64,000 nucleotides of DNA from VXYL01 sp965199945 (GTDB lineage: Bacteria > Pseudomonadota > Gammaproteobacteria > Pseudomonadales > Azotimanducaceae), in assembly GCA_965199945.1 (NCBI GenBank), contig OZ241354.1:1674001-1738000 (forward strand), read 5' to 3'. Made by a program: the position numbers and the translations under genes. The notes under the pieces were generated by a model that ran no database searches, had not been told where the DNA came from, and saw only the letters and a list, made by a program, of their open reading frames with translations. Below, one piece after another: positions 9,662-17,734 of the stretch (position 1 is the stretch's first letter; the number at the start of each line of letters is the position of its first letter).

Positions 9662-10438
9662 TTAGGACGCCTCGCGGCAAATGCGCGCATAGCGGCGCAC
9701 GGCTTCCGCAAGACCCATTTCCAAGGCATCGGCGATCAGCGCATGGCCGATGGAGACCTCGGCGATGCCGTCGATTTCGAGGAACCGCGCCAAGTTGACG
9801 AGATCGAGGTCGTGGCCAGCGTTGACGCCAAGGCCACTCTGGTTGGCTTCGTCCGCGCAGCGCCGATAGCCGGCCCAGCAGGCATCGGCCTCGGCGGCGC
9901 GTAGACCGTGCTGCGCCACGGCGTCGGCATAAGGCCCGGTGTACAGCTCCACGCGGTCCGCGCCAACGCTCTTCGCGGCCACGAGCTGCTCCGGCCGCGG
10001 ATCGACGAACAGGCTGACGCGCGCGCCCATCGCCTGGTAGCGCGCTACCGCCCCGGCAACACTGGCCCGATTGGCGCACTTGGTCAAATCCCAGCCGTGA
10101 TCCGACGTCAGCTGCCCATCGGCGTCCGGCACCAAGGTGCATTGGTGCGGCAGAACAGCTTCGACCAGCGCATCGAGACCCGGGTAGCCGCCGCGGGCCG
10201 CGGCAAGCGGATTGCCTTCGATGTTGAACTCCGCGCCGGGATGCTGCGCCACCAAGTCGCGCAGCGCATGGACGTCCGCCGCGCGAATGTGCCGCTCGTC
10301 CGGGCGCGGATGCACGGTGATGCCCCTCGCCCCGGCTTCGAGCGCGATGCGGGCGCTCGTCACGACATCGGGCCGCGCACCGCCGCGCGCGTTGCGCAGC
10401 CACGCCACTTTGTTGACGTTGACGGAAAGCGCGGTCAC
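9662..10438 (-). CDS. pdxJ: Pyridoxine 5'-phosphate synthase
   Basis: Condenses 1-deoxyxylulose 5-phosphate with 3-amino-1-hydroxyacetone 1-phosphate to make pyridoxine 5'-phosphate, the last step of the DXP-dependent vitamin B6 route. It has 258 residues and a TIM-barrel fold. Family motifs include SVNVNKVAWLRNARGG at the N-terminus, ITVHPRPDERHI, FNIEGNP, LVPD, RVSLFVDP, ELYTGPYA, NAGHDLD and EVSIGHALI. The start is the GTG at 10438, overlapping the yciB stop (GTGA), so the two are coupled. Usual neighbours (recO, acpS) are absent. Identification is secure. Confidence 0.96.
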   Translation of the reverse strand: MTALSVNVNKVAWLRNARGGARPDVVTSARIALEAGARGITVHPRPDERHIRAADVHALRDLVAQHPGAEFNIEGNPLAAARGGYPGLDALVEAVLPHQCTLVPDADGQLTSDHGWDLTKCANRASVAGAVARYQAMGARVSLFVDPRPEQLVAAKSVGADRVELYTGPYADAVAQHGLRAAEADACWAGYRRCADEANQSGLGVNAGHDLDLVNLARFLEIDGIAEVSIGHALIADALEMGLAEAVRRYARICREAS

Positions 10439-11064
10439 GCCGACTCGCCAGCCTTCCGCTCGGCCTCATCGGCCCGTGCAGGCTCGCCATCCTTCGACGG
10501 CGCGCCTTCGAGACCGTCCTTCCCGCCCAACCCCGCCGGCAGCTGCCCGCTTGCGGCAAGGTAGCCGACGCTGCCGAAGGTGAGCAGGAGCGGCACGGCG
10601 AAGGCCGTGACCAGCTTGTAGGTCACCCAGGCCTGCTCGCTGAAGCGGTAGGCGACGAGGATGTTGGCGACGCCGGCCAGCGCCATCGTCGCCGCCCAAG
10701 CCCAGGTGAGATTGCGCCACGCCCGGTCCGGCAGCACCAGCGCCTTGCCGAGCGCCCGCTGCACATGGTCGCCCCGGCCGATGAAGCGGCTGCCGCCGAT
10801 GGCCACCGCCATGGCCCAGTAGACGATGGTGGGCTTCCACTGAATGAAAAGGGCATTGCGGAACAGCAGCGTCAATGCTCCGAACACCAGGGCGACCCAG
10901 AAGACCGCCCACATCTGCCTGCCGATCGGCCAGCCCTTCGCCTTGAAGAACGCCACCTGCAGCACGGCCGCCGCCATCAGCGCAGCCGTTGCGAAGTAGA
11001 TGTCCGACGCCAGATAGACCGCGAAGAAGGCGGCGACGGGCAGAAAGTCGAGCAGTTGCTTCAT
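10435..11064 (-). CDS. yciB: YciB/IspZ-type inner-membrane septation protein
   Basis: Integral membrane protein of the YciB (IspZ, intracellular septation A) family, thought to help coordinate cell-envelope elongation and division. The ATG at 11064 starts MKQLLDFLPVAAFFAVY, the typical family N-terminus, giving 209 residues with five or six hydrophobic helices. Family blocks such as KPTIVYW and RAWRNLTWAWA are present. The C-terminal about 25 residues are charged and variable. An upstream in-frame extension to 11124 lacks family similarity. Stop overlaps the pdxJ start by 4 bp. Confidence 0.92.
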   Translation of the reverse strand: MKQLLDFLPVAAFFAVYLASDIYFATAALMAAAVLQVAFFKAKGWPIGRQMWAVFWVALVFGALTLLFRNALFIQWKPTIVYWAMAVAIGGSRFIGRGDHVQRALGKALVLPDRAWRNLTWAWAATMALAGVANILVAYRFSEQAWVTYKLVTAFAVPLLLTFGSVGYLAASGQLPAGLGGKDGLEGAPSKDGEPARADEAERKAGESA

Positions 11065-11198
11065 TGGAAAAGTGTTCCAGTCGCGGCGCCATTTTAACCG
11101 CCCGCGGTGCCTTTCCGCCCGCACGAACCACCGCCGGCCGAGCAGTGTGTGGCCGCGGCACGGCGGCGCGACCGTGCCTGCCGAACCTCGAAACCGTC

Positions 11199-11204
11199 TA
11201 CAAT
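11199..11204 (+). promoter_or_regulatory. Candidate -10 element (TACAAT) for ileS
   Basis: TACAAT lies 47 bp before the ileS ATG, in the divergent yciB-ileS gap. The -35 box is poorly conserved. The leader carries GCGAGGAG as ribosome-binding site. Confidence 0.4.
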
Positions 11205-11250
11205 CCGCTTCCTGCCCGGCGCGGCAGTCCCTTCCCGCGAGGAGTTCGTC

Positions 11251-14200
11251 ATGGCGACGCCTGCTGATTCGTCCACGTTTTCATTCGTGGAGATGGAGCA
11301 CCGCATCCTCGCGCATTGGGAAGAACACGACGTGTTCCGGCGTTCTCTGGAACAGACGGCCAGCGGCAAGCCCTACGCCTTCTACGACGGCCCGCCCTTC
11401 GCCACCGGCCTGCCCCACCACGGCAATCTCGTCGCTTCGGTGCTCAAGGACGTCGTCCCGCGCTACTGGACGATGCAGGGCCGCCACGTGCAGCGGCGCT
11501 TCGGCTGGGACTGCCACGGCCTGCCCATCGAGCAGGAGATCGACAAGACCTTCGGCATGTCCGCCAAGGAGACCGTCGCCAAGCTCGGCGTCGCCGGCTA
11601 CAACGCCGCCTGCCGCTCCATCGTCGAGCGCTACGTCGCCGAGTGGCGCAGCACCATCACGCGGCTCGGCCGCTGGGTCGACTTCGACAACGACTACAAG
11701 ACGATGGACGTCTGGTACATGGAGTCGGTGTGGTGGGTCGTCAAGCAGCTCTGGGACAAGGGCCTCGTCTACCGCGGCTTCAAGGTGATGCCCGTCTCCA
11801 CGGCGCTCGAGACCGTCCTCGCGAACTTCGAGGCCAGCCAGAACTACATCGACGTCGAAGATCCGGCGGTGACCGTGCTCTTCCCGCTCGAAGACGAAGA
11901 CGCGAGCCTCGCCGCGTGGACCACCACGCCGTGGACCCTGCCCTCGAACCTCGCGGTCTGCGTCAACGCCGATCTCGACTATGCGCGCGTGTACGACGAA
12001 GACGTCGAGTGCGCCTTCTATCTGGCGGCGGCGCGGCTGGACGCCTATCGGCAGCGCCATCCCAACCTCGTCGTGCAGGCGCGCTTGAAGGGCGCGGACT
12101 TGGTCGGACGCCGCTATCGCCCGCTGTTCGACTACTTCGAGGTCGAGCGCGAGCGCGGCGCCTTCGTCGTGGTGGCAGACGCCTACGTGACGGCGGACGA
12201 AGGCACCGGCCTGGTTCACCAAGCGCCGGCCTTCGGCGAAGACGACTACCGCGTCCTCCAGAGCGCGAACATCGACGCCTTCGTTTGTCCGGTGACCATG
12301 GGCGGCGTCTTCACGCCCGAAGTGCGCGATTTCGCCGGCCGCTTCGTGAAGGAGGCGGACGCGGACATCGTGCGCAGCCTGCGGCAGCGCGGCGCCCTGT
12401 ACGACCGCGCCACCCTCGTTCACAGCTATCCGCACTGCTACCGCACGGACAAGCCGCTCATCTACCGCGCCGTGCCGTCCTGGTTCGTGCGCGTGACGCG
12501 CTTCCGCGATGTGCTGGAAGCGGCCAACGAAGAGGTGCTGTGGGTGCCCGAACACGTCAAGCACGGACGTTTCGGAAACTGGATCAAGGGCGCGACGGAC
12601 TGGGCCATCTCGCGCAACCGGGTCTGGGGCACGCCGCTGCCGCTGTGGGTGAACGACGAGACCGGCAATGTCCGCTGCCTCGGTTCGCGGGACGAACTCG
12701 AAGCGCTGACCGGCGCGCGCGTCGACGACCTGCACCGCGAACACGTCGATCCGCTGACGTTCACGGTGGACGGCGAGGCCGGCGTCTACCGGCGCGTCGA
12801 GGAAGTGCTGGACTGCTGGTTCGAGTCCGGCGCCATGCCCTACGCGCAGCTGCACTATCCGTTCGAGAACCGCGCCGCGTTCGAGGCCGGCTTTCCCGCC
12901 GAATACATCGCCGAGGGCCTCGATCAGACGCGCGGCTGGTTCTACACGCTGATGGCGCTGTCGAGCGCCCTGTTCGGCAAGCCGGCCTTCCGCAACGTGA
13001 TCGTCAACGGCATGGTGCTCGCCGAAGACGGCAAGAAGATGTCCAAGAGCCTGCGCAACTACACGCCGCCGGACGAACTGATGGAGACCTACGGCGCCGA
13101 TGCGCTGCGCCTGTACCTCGTCAGCTCGGGCCTGGTGCGCGGCGAGGAACAGCGCTTCGCGGACCGCGCCGTCCGCGACATGGCGCGCCGCGCCCTGCTG
13201 CCCTGGTACAACGCCTTCTCCTTCCTGAAGACCTACGCCGAAATCGACGGCTGGACGCCCGACGATGCGGCGCCGTCCGAGAACATCCTCGACCAATGGC
13301 TGCTCTCGCGCCTGCAGACGCTGAAGGAGACCATCGGCCTGGAGATGCAGCGCTATCGCCTCTACAACGTGGTGCCGGCGCTGCTCGCCTTCATCGGCGA
13401 ACTGACGAACTGGTACATCCGCCTGAACCGCCCGCGCTTCTGGGGCGAGGGGCTGCACGCGGACAAGCGCGCCGCCTTCGCGGCCCTCCACGCCGCGGTG
13501 CGCGAACTCGCCACGGCAATGGCGCCGTTCGCACCATTTCTTGCCGAACACATCCACTTGGCGCTGGCGGAACTCGTGGGCGACGGCGAGGCGACGCCGG
13601 TGTCCGTCCACTTGGCGAGCTATCCCAAGCCCCGCGAGGACCTCAAGAAGCCGCGTCTCGAAGAGGCCGTCTCGCGGATGCAGCAAGTGATCGAGCTTGG
13701 CCGCCGCCAGCGCGAGGCGAAGAAGATCGGCCTGCGGACGCCCCTGCGCCAAGTGACGATCATCCACCGCGACGCCGCGCTGCTCGACGACGTCCGCGCC
13801 TTGGCGCGCTACGTGAAGGCCGAGCTCAACGTCAAGCGGGTGGCGTTCGAGAGCGACGAATCGAAGTACATCGCGCTCTACGCCAAGCCGAACTTTCCCG
13901 TGCTCGGCAAGCGCCTCGGCAAGCGCATGCGCGAGTTCCAGCGCAGGGTGGAAGCCCTCGACGCCGCGAGCATCGACGCCTTGCAGGAGAACGGCACCGT
14001 GGAAATCGACGGCGAGACCTTCGACGACGGCGAAATCCACGTCCTGCGGCAGGCGCGGACGGGAACGGACACCGTCTCCAACCGCTACGTCTCCATCGAC
14101 CTCGACTGCCGCCTGGACGACGCCCTGCGCGCCGAAGGCTGGGCGCGGGAGTTCATCCACCATGTGCAGCGCGCCCGCAAGGCGAGCGGCCTGCACGTCA

Positions 14201-14382
14201 GCGACCGCATCCGCATCGACTATGCCGGCGCCGAGGACCTTGCCGCGGCCATCGCCGCGCACCGCGACTACGTCGCCGGCGAAACGCTGGCGCGCACACT
14301 CGATCAGCGCTCGGCAGACGGCCATGCCTTCGCGGAGACCATCGACGGCAAGGCCATCGCCTTCTCCATCGAGGTCGCCTGA
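11251..14382 (+). CDS. ileS: Isoleucyl-tRNA synthetase, type 2 (eukaryote-like)
   Basis: Class I synthetase charging tRNA-Ile, with an editing (CP1) domain that hydrolyses Val-tRNA-Ile. It has 1043 residues. The N-terminal GPPFATGLPHHGNLV block and the C-terminal architecture are those of type 2 IleRS, the form often associated with mupirocin tolerance, and not of ordinary type 1 bacterial IleRS. The class I signature reads HHGN (56-59). The editing domain includes AWTTTPWTLPSNLAV. KMSKS is at about 596-600 (GKKMSKSLRNY). The ATG at 11251 follows GCGAGGAG. Type 2 genes are commonly spread by horizontal transfer; whether a second ileS exists cannot be seen here. Confidence 0.95.
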   Translation: MATPADSSTFSFVEMEHRILAHWEEHDVFRRSLEQTASGKPYAFYDGPPFATGLPHHGNLVASVLKDVVPRYWTMQGRHVQRRFGWDCHGLPIEQEIDKTFGMSAKETVAKLGVAGYNAACRSIVERYVAEWRSTITRLGRWVDFDNDYKTMDVWYMESVWWVVKQLWDKGLVYRGFKVMPVSTALETVLANFEASQNYIDVEDPAVTVLFPLEDEDASLAAWTTTPWTLPSNLAVCVNADLDYARVYDEDVECAFYLAAARLDAYRQRHPNLVVQARLKGADLVGRRYRPLFDYFEVERERGAFVVVADAYVTADEGTGLVHQAPAFGEDDYRVLQSANIDAFVCPVTMGGVFTPEVRDFAGRFVKEADADIVRSLRQRGALYDRATLVHSYPHCYRTDKPLIYRAVPSWFVRVTRFRDVLEAANEEVLWVPEHVKHGRFGNWIKGATDWAISRNRVWGTPLPLWVNDETGNVRCLGSRDELEALTGARVDDLHREHVDPLTFTVDGEAGVYRRVEEVLDCWFESGAMPYAQLHYPFENRAAFEAGFPAEYIAEGLDQTRGWFYTLMALSSALFGKPAFRNVIVNGMVLAEDGKKMSKSLRNYTPPDELMETYGADALRLYLVSSGLVRGEEQRFADRAVRDMARRALLPWYNAFSFLKTYAEIDGWTPDDAAPSENILDQWLLSRLQTLKETIGLEMQRYRLYNVVPALLAFIGELTNWYIRLNRPRFWGEGLHADKRAAFAALHAAVRELATAMAPFAPFLAEHIHLALAELVGDGEATPVSVHLASYPKPREDLKKPRLEEAVSRMQQVIELGRRQREAKKIGLRTPLRQVTIIHRDAALLDDVRALARYVKAELNVKRVAFESDESKYIALYAKPNFPVLGKRLGKRMREFQRRVEALDAASIDALQENGTVEIDGETFDDGEIHVLRQARTGTDTVSNRYVSIDLDCRLDDALRAEGWAREFIHHVQRARKASGLHVSDRIRIDYAGAEDLAAAIAAHRDYVAGETLARTLDQRSADGHAFAETIDGKAIAFSIEVA

Positions 14383-14535
14383 GACTTCGCGGCGCAGGCC
14401 GCTGGCTCGCGCGGCGGGTCGCGGATGAGCGCGGCGTGCGCTTGCGCCGCTCGTCGGGGATTGGTGAATCCTGTGGCCCGCCCGTGCATACCGAGGTGAT
14501 AAGCTCGGCGCGACGCTTTGGGCGGGTGGTTGGCC

Positions 14536-16374
14536 ATGTGGATCGGTTCGCTCTTCTCCGGCATCGGCCGTCTGTTCCGCTTTCTTCGCGTCACCATCGC
14601 CAACCTCTTCGTACTGCTGTTCTTGTTGTTGGCGGCGGCCATCTTCCTCGGCATCGCCGCCGGCCCGTCGCACACCGCGATCCTCCCCGGCAGCGCGTTG
14701 CTGGTCGCGCCGAGCGGCGTGGTGGTTGAACAGAAGGGCGCGAGTCCAACGCTCCTGCTCGCCGGCGAACTCGGCCAAGCGAGCGTCGACGACTTGCTGC
14801 GCGGCATTCGGCGCGCCGCCGAGGACGACCGGGTAGGCGCCCTGGTGCTCGACATGTCCTCGGCGTCCTTCTCGGCGCCGGCGCAGCTCGAAGTCCTTGG
14901 CGAGGCGATTGCGAACTTCCGCGACAGCGGCAAGCGCGTGATCGCCAAGGGCGACTACTACAACCGCGACCAGTACTACTTGGCGAGTTTCGCCGACGAC
15001 GTCTACATGCATCCGATGGGCGAAGTGGCGCTGGGCGGCTACGCGCTCTACAACGACTACTTCCACGGCCTGCTGGAAAAGCTGGACGTCAACGTCCACG
15101 TGTTCCGCGTCGGCACCTACAAAGCCGCCGTCGAGCCGTTCACGCGCAGCGACATGTCGGTCGAGGCCAAGGTGGCCAATCAGGTGCTCGTCGATGGCTT
15201 GTGGGCCCGCTACGCGGCGCAAGTCGCCGCCAACCGCGACCTGTCGCCGGCGGCGATCGTCGCCTATGCGAATCGCTTCGACGAATTCCTCACTGCGGCG
15301 AACGGCGACAGCGCCAAGGCGGCGCTGCAACACGGCCTTGTGGATGCGCTGCTGACCAAAGCGCAGACGGCCGACCGCTTGCGCGACCTCGTGGGTTCCC
15401 CGGAGGCGCCGGGCAACGGCACTGACGACGATGCCTTCCGCCACGTCGACTTCGACAACTACGTGCAACCGCGCGCGCCGGTGGTCTTCGGCGACACGGT
15501 GGCGGTCCTCACCGCCACGGGCATCATCCTCGCAGGCGAGCAGCCGCGCGGCGCCATCGGTTCGACAACCGTCGCCGGGCTGTTGCGCCAAGCGCGCGAG
15601 GACGACTCGGTGAAGGCGCTGGTGCTGCGCGTCGACAGCGGCGGCGGCAGCGCCTTCGCATCCGAGCTCATTCGCCAGGAAGTCAAGCGGGTGGCCGACG
15701 TCGGCAAGCCGGTGGTCGCCTCCATGGCCGGCGTCGCCGCATCCGGCGGCTACTGGATCGCCGCCGATGCCGACGAAATCTGGGCCTCGCCATCGACCCT
15801 CACCGGCTCCATCGGCATCTTCGGCATCGTGCCGACCTTCGAGGACACCCTTGGCGCCGCGGGAGTCACCCGAGACGGCGTGGTCAGCGGGCCCTTCGCC
15901 ACCGGCCTCGACCCCTTCCTGGGCATGAGCGACGGCATGGCGCGCGCGCTCCAATCCGCCGTCGACCACGGCTACCGGCAGTTCTTGAACGTGGTGGCGA
16001 ACGGACGCGACATGTCCGTCGAGCAAGTGGACGCCGTGGCGCAAGGGCGCGTCTGGAGCGGCGCCGAAGCGCGGCAACTCGGCCTAGTGGACGAACTCGG
16101 CCACCTCGACCAAGCCATCGCCAGCGCAGCAGAACTGGCCGGACTGCAAAGCTACAAGGTGCGGTTCCTGGAAGAACCGCTGACGCCTTTGCAGATCGCT
16201 TTGCAGACCGCTTTGGAGGAATACGGCGCACACGCCCTGCCCGCGACGGCTCTTCCGACTCCGGCCCTCGCCGGCAAAGCCCAGACCCTGCTGCGGAGCC
16301 TGCACATGATCGAGACCCTCAACGACCCGAAGCACGTCTATGCCCTGTGCGCCGCGTGCAAAACGACGCTGTAG
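14536..16374 (+). CDS. sppA: Signal peptide peptidase SppA, 67K type
   Basis: Membrane-bound serine/lysine peptidase degrading cleaved signal peptides. It has 612 residues from the ATG at 14536; a TTG at 14518 would add six residues. One N-terminal membrane segment (about 18-42) is followed by two tandem ClpP/crotonase-like domains, as in E. coli SppA. The general-base Lys is K196 in RVGTYKAAVEPF in the first domain. The nucleophile Ser is about S403 in MAGVAASGGYW in the second. The 153-bp gap after ileS holds nothing else I recognise. Identification is firm. Confidence 0.94.
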   Translation: MWIGSLFSGIGRLFRFLRVTIANLFVLLFLLLAAAIFLGIAAGPSHTAILPGSALLVAPSGVVVEQKGASPTLLLAGELGQASVDDLLRGIRRAAEDDRVGALVLDMSSASFSAPAQLEVLGEAIANFRDSGKRVIAKGDYYNRDQYYLASFADDVYMHPMGEVALGGYALYNDYFHGLLEKLDVNVHVFRVGTYKAAVEPFTRSDMSVEAKVANQVLVDGLWARYAAQVAANRDLSPAAIVAYANRFDEFLTAANGDSAKAALQHGLVDALLTKAQTADRLRDLVGSPEAPGNGTDDDAFRHVDFDNYVQPRAPVVFGDTVAVLTATGIILAGEQPRGAIGSTTVAGLLRQAREDDSVKALVLRVDSGGGSAFASELIRQEVKRVADVGKPVVASMAGVAASGGYWIAADADEIWASPSTLTGSIGIFGIVPTFEDTLGAAGVTRDGVVSGPFATGLDPFLGMSDGMARALQSAVDHGYRQFLNVVANGRDMSVEQVDAVAQGRVWSGAEARQLGLVDELGHLDQAIASAAELAGLQSYKVRFLEEPLTPLQIALQTALEEYGAHALPATALPTPALAGKAQTLLRSLHMIETLNDPKHVYALCAACKTTL

Positions 16375-16409
16375 CACCGCGCTGTGCGCCGAATCGCAGC
16401 CCGTCAACC

Positions 16410-16712
16410 TCAGGGGAAGTGTCTGTAGAAATCGCTTCGGTGCAGGAGCCGCACAAACTCGACCGCGCCCTCGACCACCTTCAGCCCAATTCGATAGTCG
16501 CCGACTCGTACGCGATAGCACCCCACGCCCTTGCGCAGTTTCTTCACGTTGCTCGAAGGGAAGACAGTCTGATCGGCGCTCGTGCTCTCGATGCGCGTTT
16601 TGAGCTCGTCGATGGTCTGTTCAATCTGCTTTACGGTTCTACTGTTCTTTTCCTTCCTAACCAACTTAATCACGTCGCGTTCAAAGCTCCTCCGGACCAA
16701 TGCCCTCATCAT
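16410..16712 (-). CDS. RelE/ParE-superfamily toxin-like protein
   Basis: A 100-residue protein with the RelE/ParE toxin fold signature: an N-terminal helix (RRSFERDVIKLV), KKLRKGVGCYRVRVGDYRIGL in the middle strands, and a C-terminal FVRLLHRSDFYRHFP, like RelE-type mRNA interferases. GAGGAACC precedes two consecutive ATG codons (16712, 16709). The gene overlaps by 32 bp the end of an upstream 305-residue gene that does not look like a usual antitoxin; no short antitoxin gene is visible. Local base composition is AT-richer than the neighbours, suggesting transfer. Ribosome-dependent RNA cleavage is the family role, not shown here. Confidence 0.78.
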   Translation of the reverse strand: MMRALVRRSFERDVIKLVRKEKNSRTVKQIEQTIDELKTRIESTSADQTVFPSSNVKKLRKGVGCYRVRVGDYRIGLKVVEGAVEFVRLLHRSDFYRHFP

Positions 16713-17598
16713 GGTTCCTCAAGATTCTCGAGATAGTCTCCCAATTCGAATATCCCTCCTCGCCGTTCTCCATCGCAGCTGCCAAAGCAAAGTCTTCGAT
16801 CTCTTCAACCGCGTCCTGCAAGAAGCCGTCGGCGACGTCTAACGAAGAGAACAGCAGAGCAGCAAGGTTCTTGTTGCCGCCATTATGCGTTATCTGGTGC
16901 TTTTGATAGCGCATGCCGGTCAGCGACGAGAGTTCCTCGACGAAACCCCAGAACGCGCAACGCCGCTCCTCCTGCATTCCATATGCAAACAGCGCCACCA
17001 TTCCGGGCTGCTTGCTATCGACATACCGGCGGAGCGGTCCGCGCAACAGCGCGATGTCGTTCCAATGCAGGTTGTCGTCGTCGCGGTACGGCCCATGTTG
17101 TCGGTAGGTCATCGGATCCATTGCGAACAACCACGGCACATGCAAGTCTGGCGGGCACGCCAGCACGCCCCCGGGTTGCACCTCGCAACGCCAAGACGCC
17201 ATCGCCGTCTGCACCGGCGACCCGGCCCAGGCGGCCGCGAGCTGCCGGTGCTTCACGGGGCACGTCTCGGCGATTCCACCAGCCAGCTCCCTCCGCAACG
17301 TTCGCAGAATCTCCGCCGAGTTCGGATAGCGCCGTGACGCGCCAACGCACCGATAGGCTGTGACGATGGCAGGTTCGCCCTCTTGCCACGGCTTGCCGGC
17401 CAGTCCCAGCGCTGCCTTTAGGCGGCACCGACTGAGGCCAGGCGCCTTGTCGCTCAGCCCGCGCTCGAAGGACTCGAACGGCGCCATGCCGTGGGCGAAC
17501 GCAACATGCAGCGCGTTGGGATTCTCCGCGCCCAAGCGACACGCCGCGGCGAGCTCGACGCAGTGCTGAAGGTAGTTGCCGTCGTCGCCCTTGGCCAT
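16681..17598 (-). CDS. Unrecognised 305-residue protein, possibly methyltransferase-like (TcmP/RlmJ-type)
   Basis: I do not recognise this family with confidence. The N-terminal GDDGNYLQHCVELAAACRL, a later YPNSAEIL and FAMDPMTY resemble in order the GN-LKH, GSP and DPP elements of RlmJ/TcmP-like methyltransferases, but a clear SAM-binding motif is missing. There are several cysteines and no membrane segment or signal peptide. The C-terminal about 50 residues are acidic and helical. The last 32 bp overlap the RelE-like gene, so the two are probably cotranscribed and this gene occupies the antitoxin position. Codon use is more AT-rich than the housekeeping genes. Confidence 0.55.
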   Translation of the reverse strand: MAKGDDGNYLQHCVELAAACRLGAENPNALHVAFAHGMAPFESFERGLSDKAPGLSRCRLKAALGLAGKPWQEGEPAIVTAYRCVGASRRYPNSAEILRTLRRELAGGIAETCPVKHRQLAAAWAGSPVQTAMASWRCEVQPGGVLACPPDLHVPWLFAMDPMTYRQHGPYRDDDNLHWNDIALLRGPLRRYVDSKQPGMVALFAYGMQEERRCAFWGFVEELSSLTGMRYQKHQITHNGGNKNLAALLFSSLDVADGFLQDAVEEIEDFALAAAMENGEEGYSNWETISRILRNHDEGIGPEEL

Positions 17599-17734
17599 GG
17601 TCTTCGACGAATCGATGGAGCCGCGATCTTGTGCCGGCGCTGCCCTTCTGTCAAGTTTGCGTGGTGTGCTGGTGCGCCTTTACCTCGCCGCCAGATCGGG
17701 CACTGTTGATCCGACAGTTGAACTGGGCTTGCTG

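Noticed and set aside
11281..16077. A 1598-codon open frame on the minus strand opposite ileS and sppA
   Set aside because: Antisense shadow of two well-identified genes in GC-rich DNA; composition is typical of a third-position-biased complement and it has no family traits.
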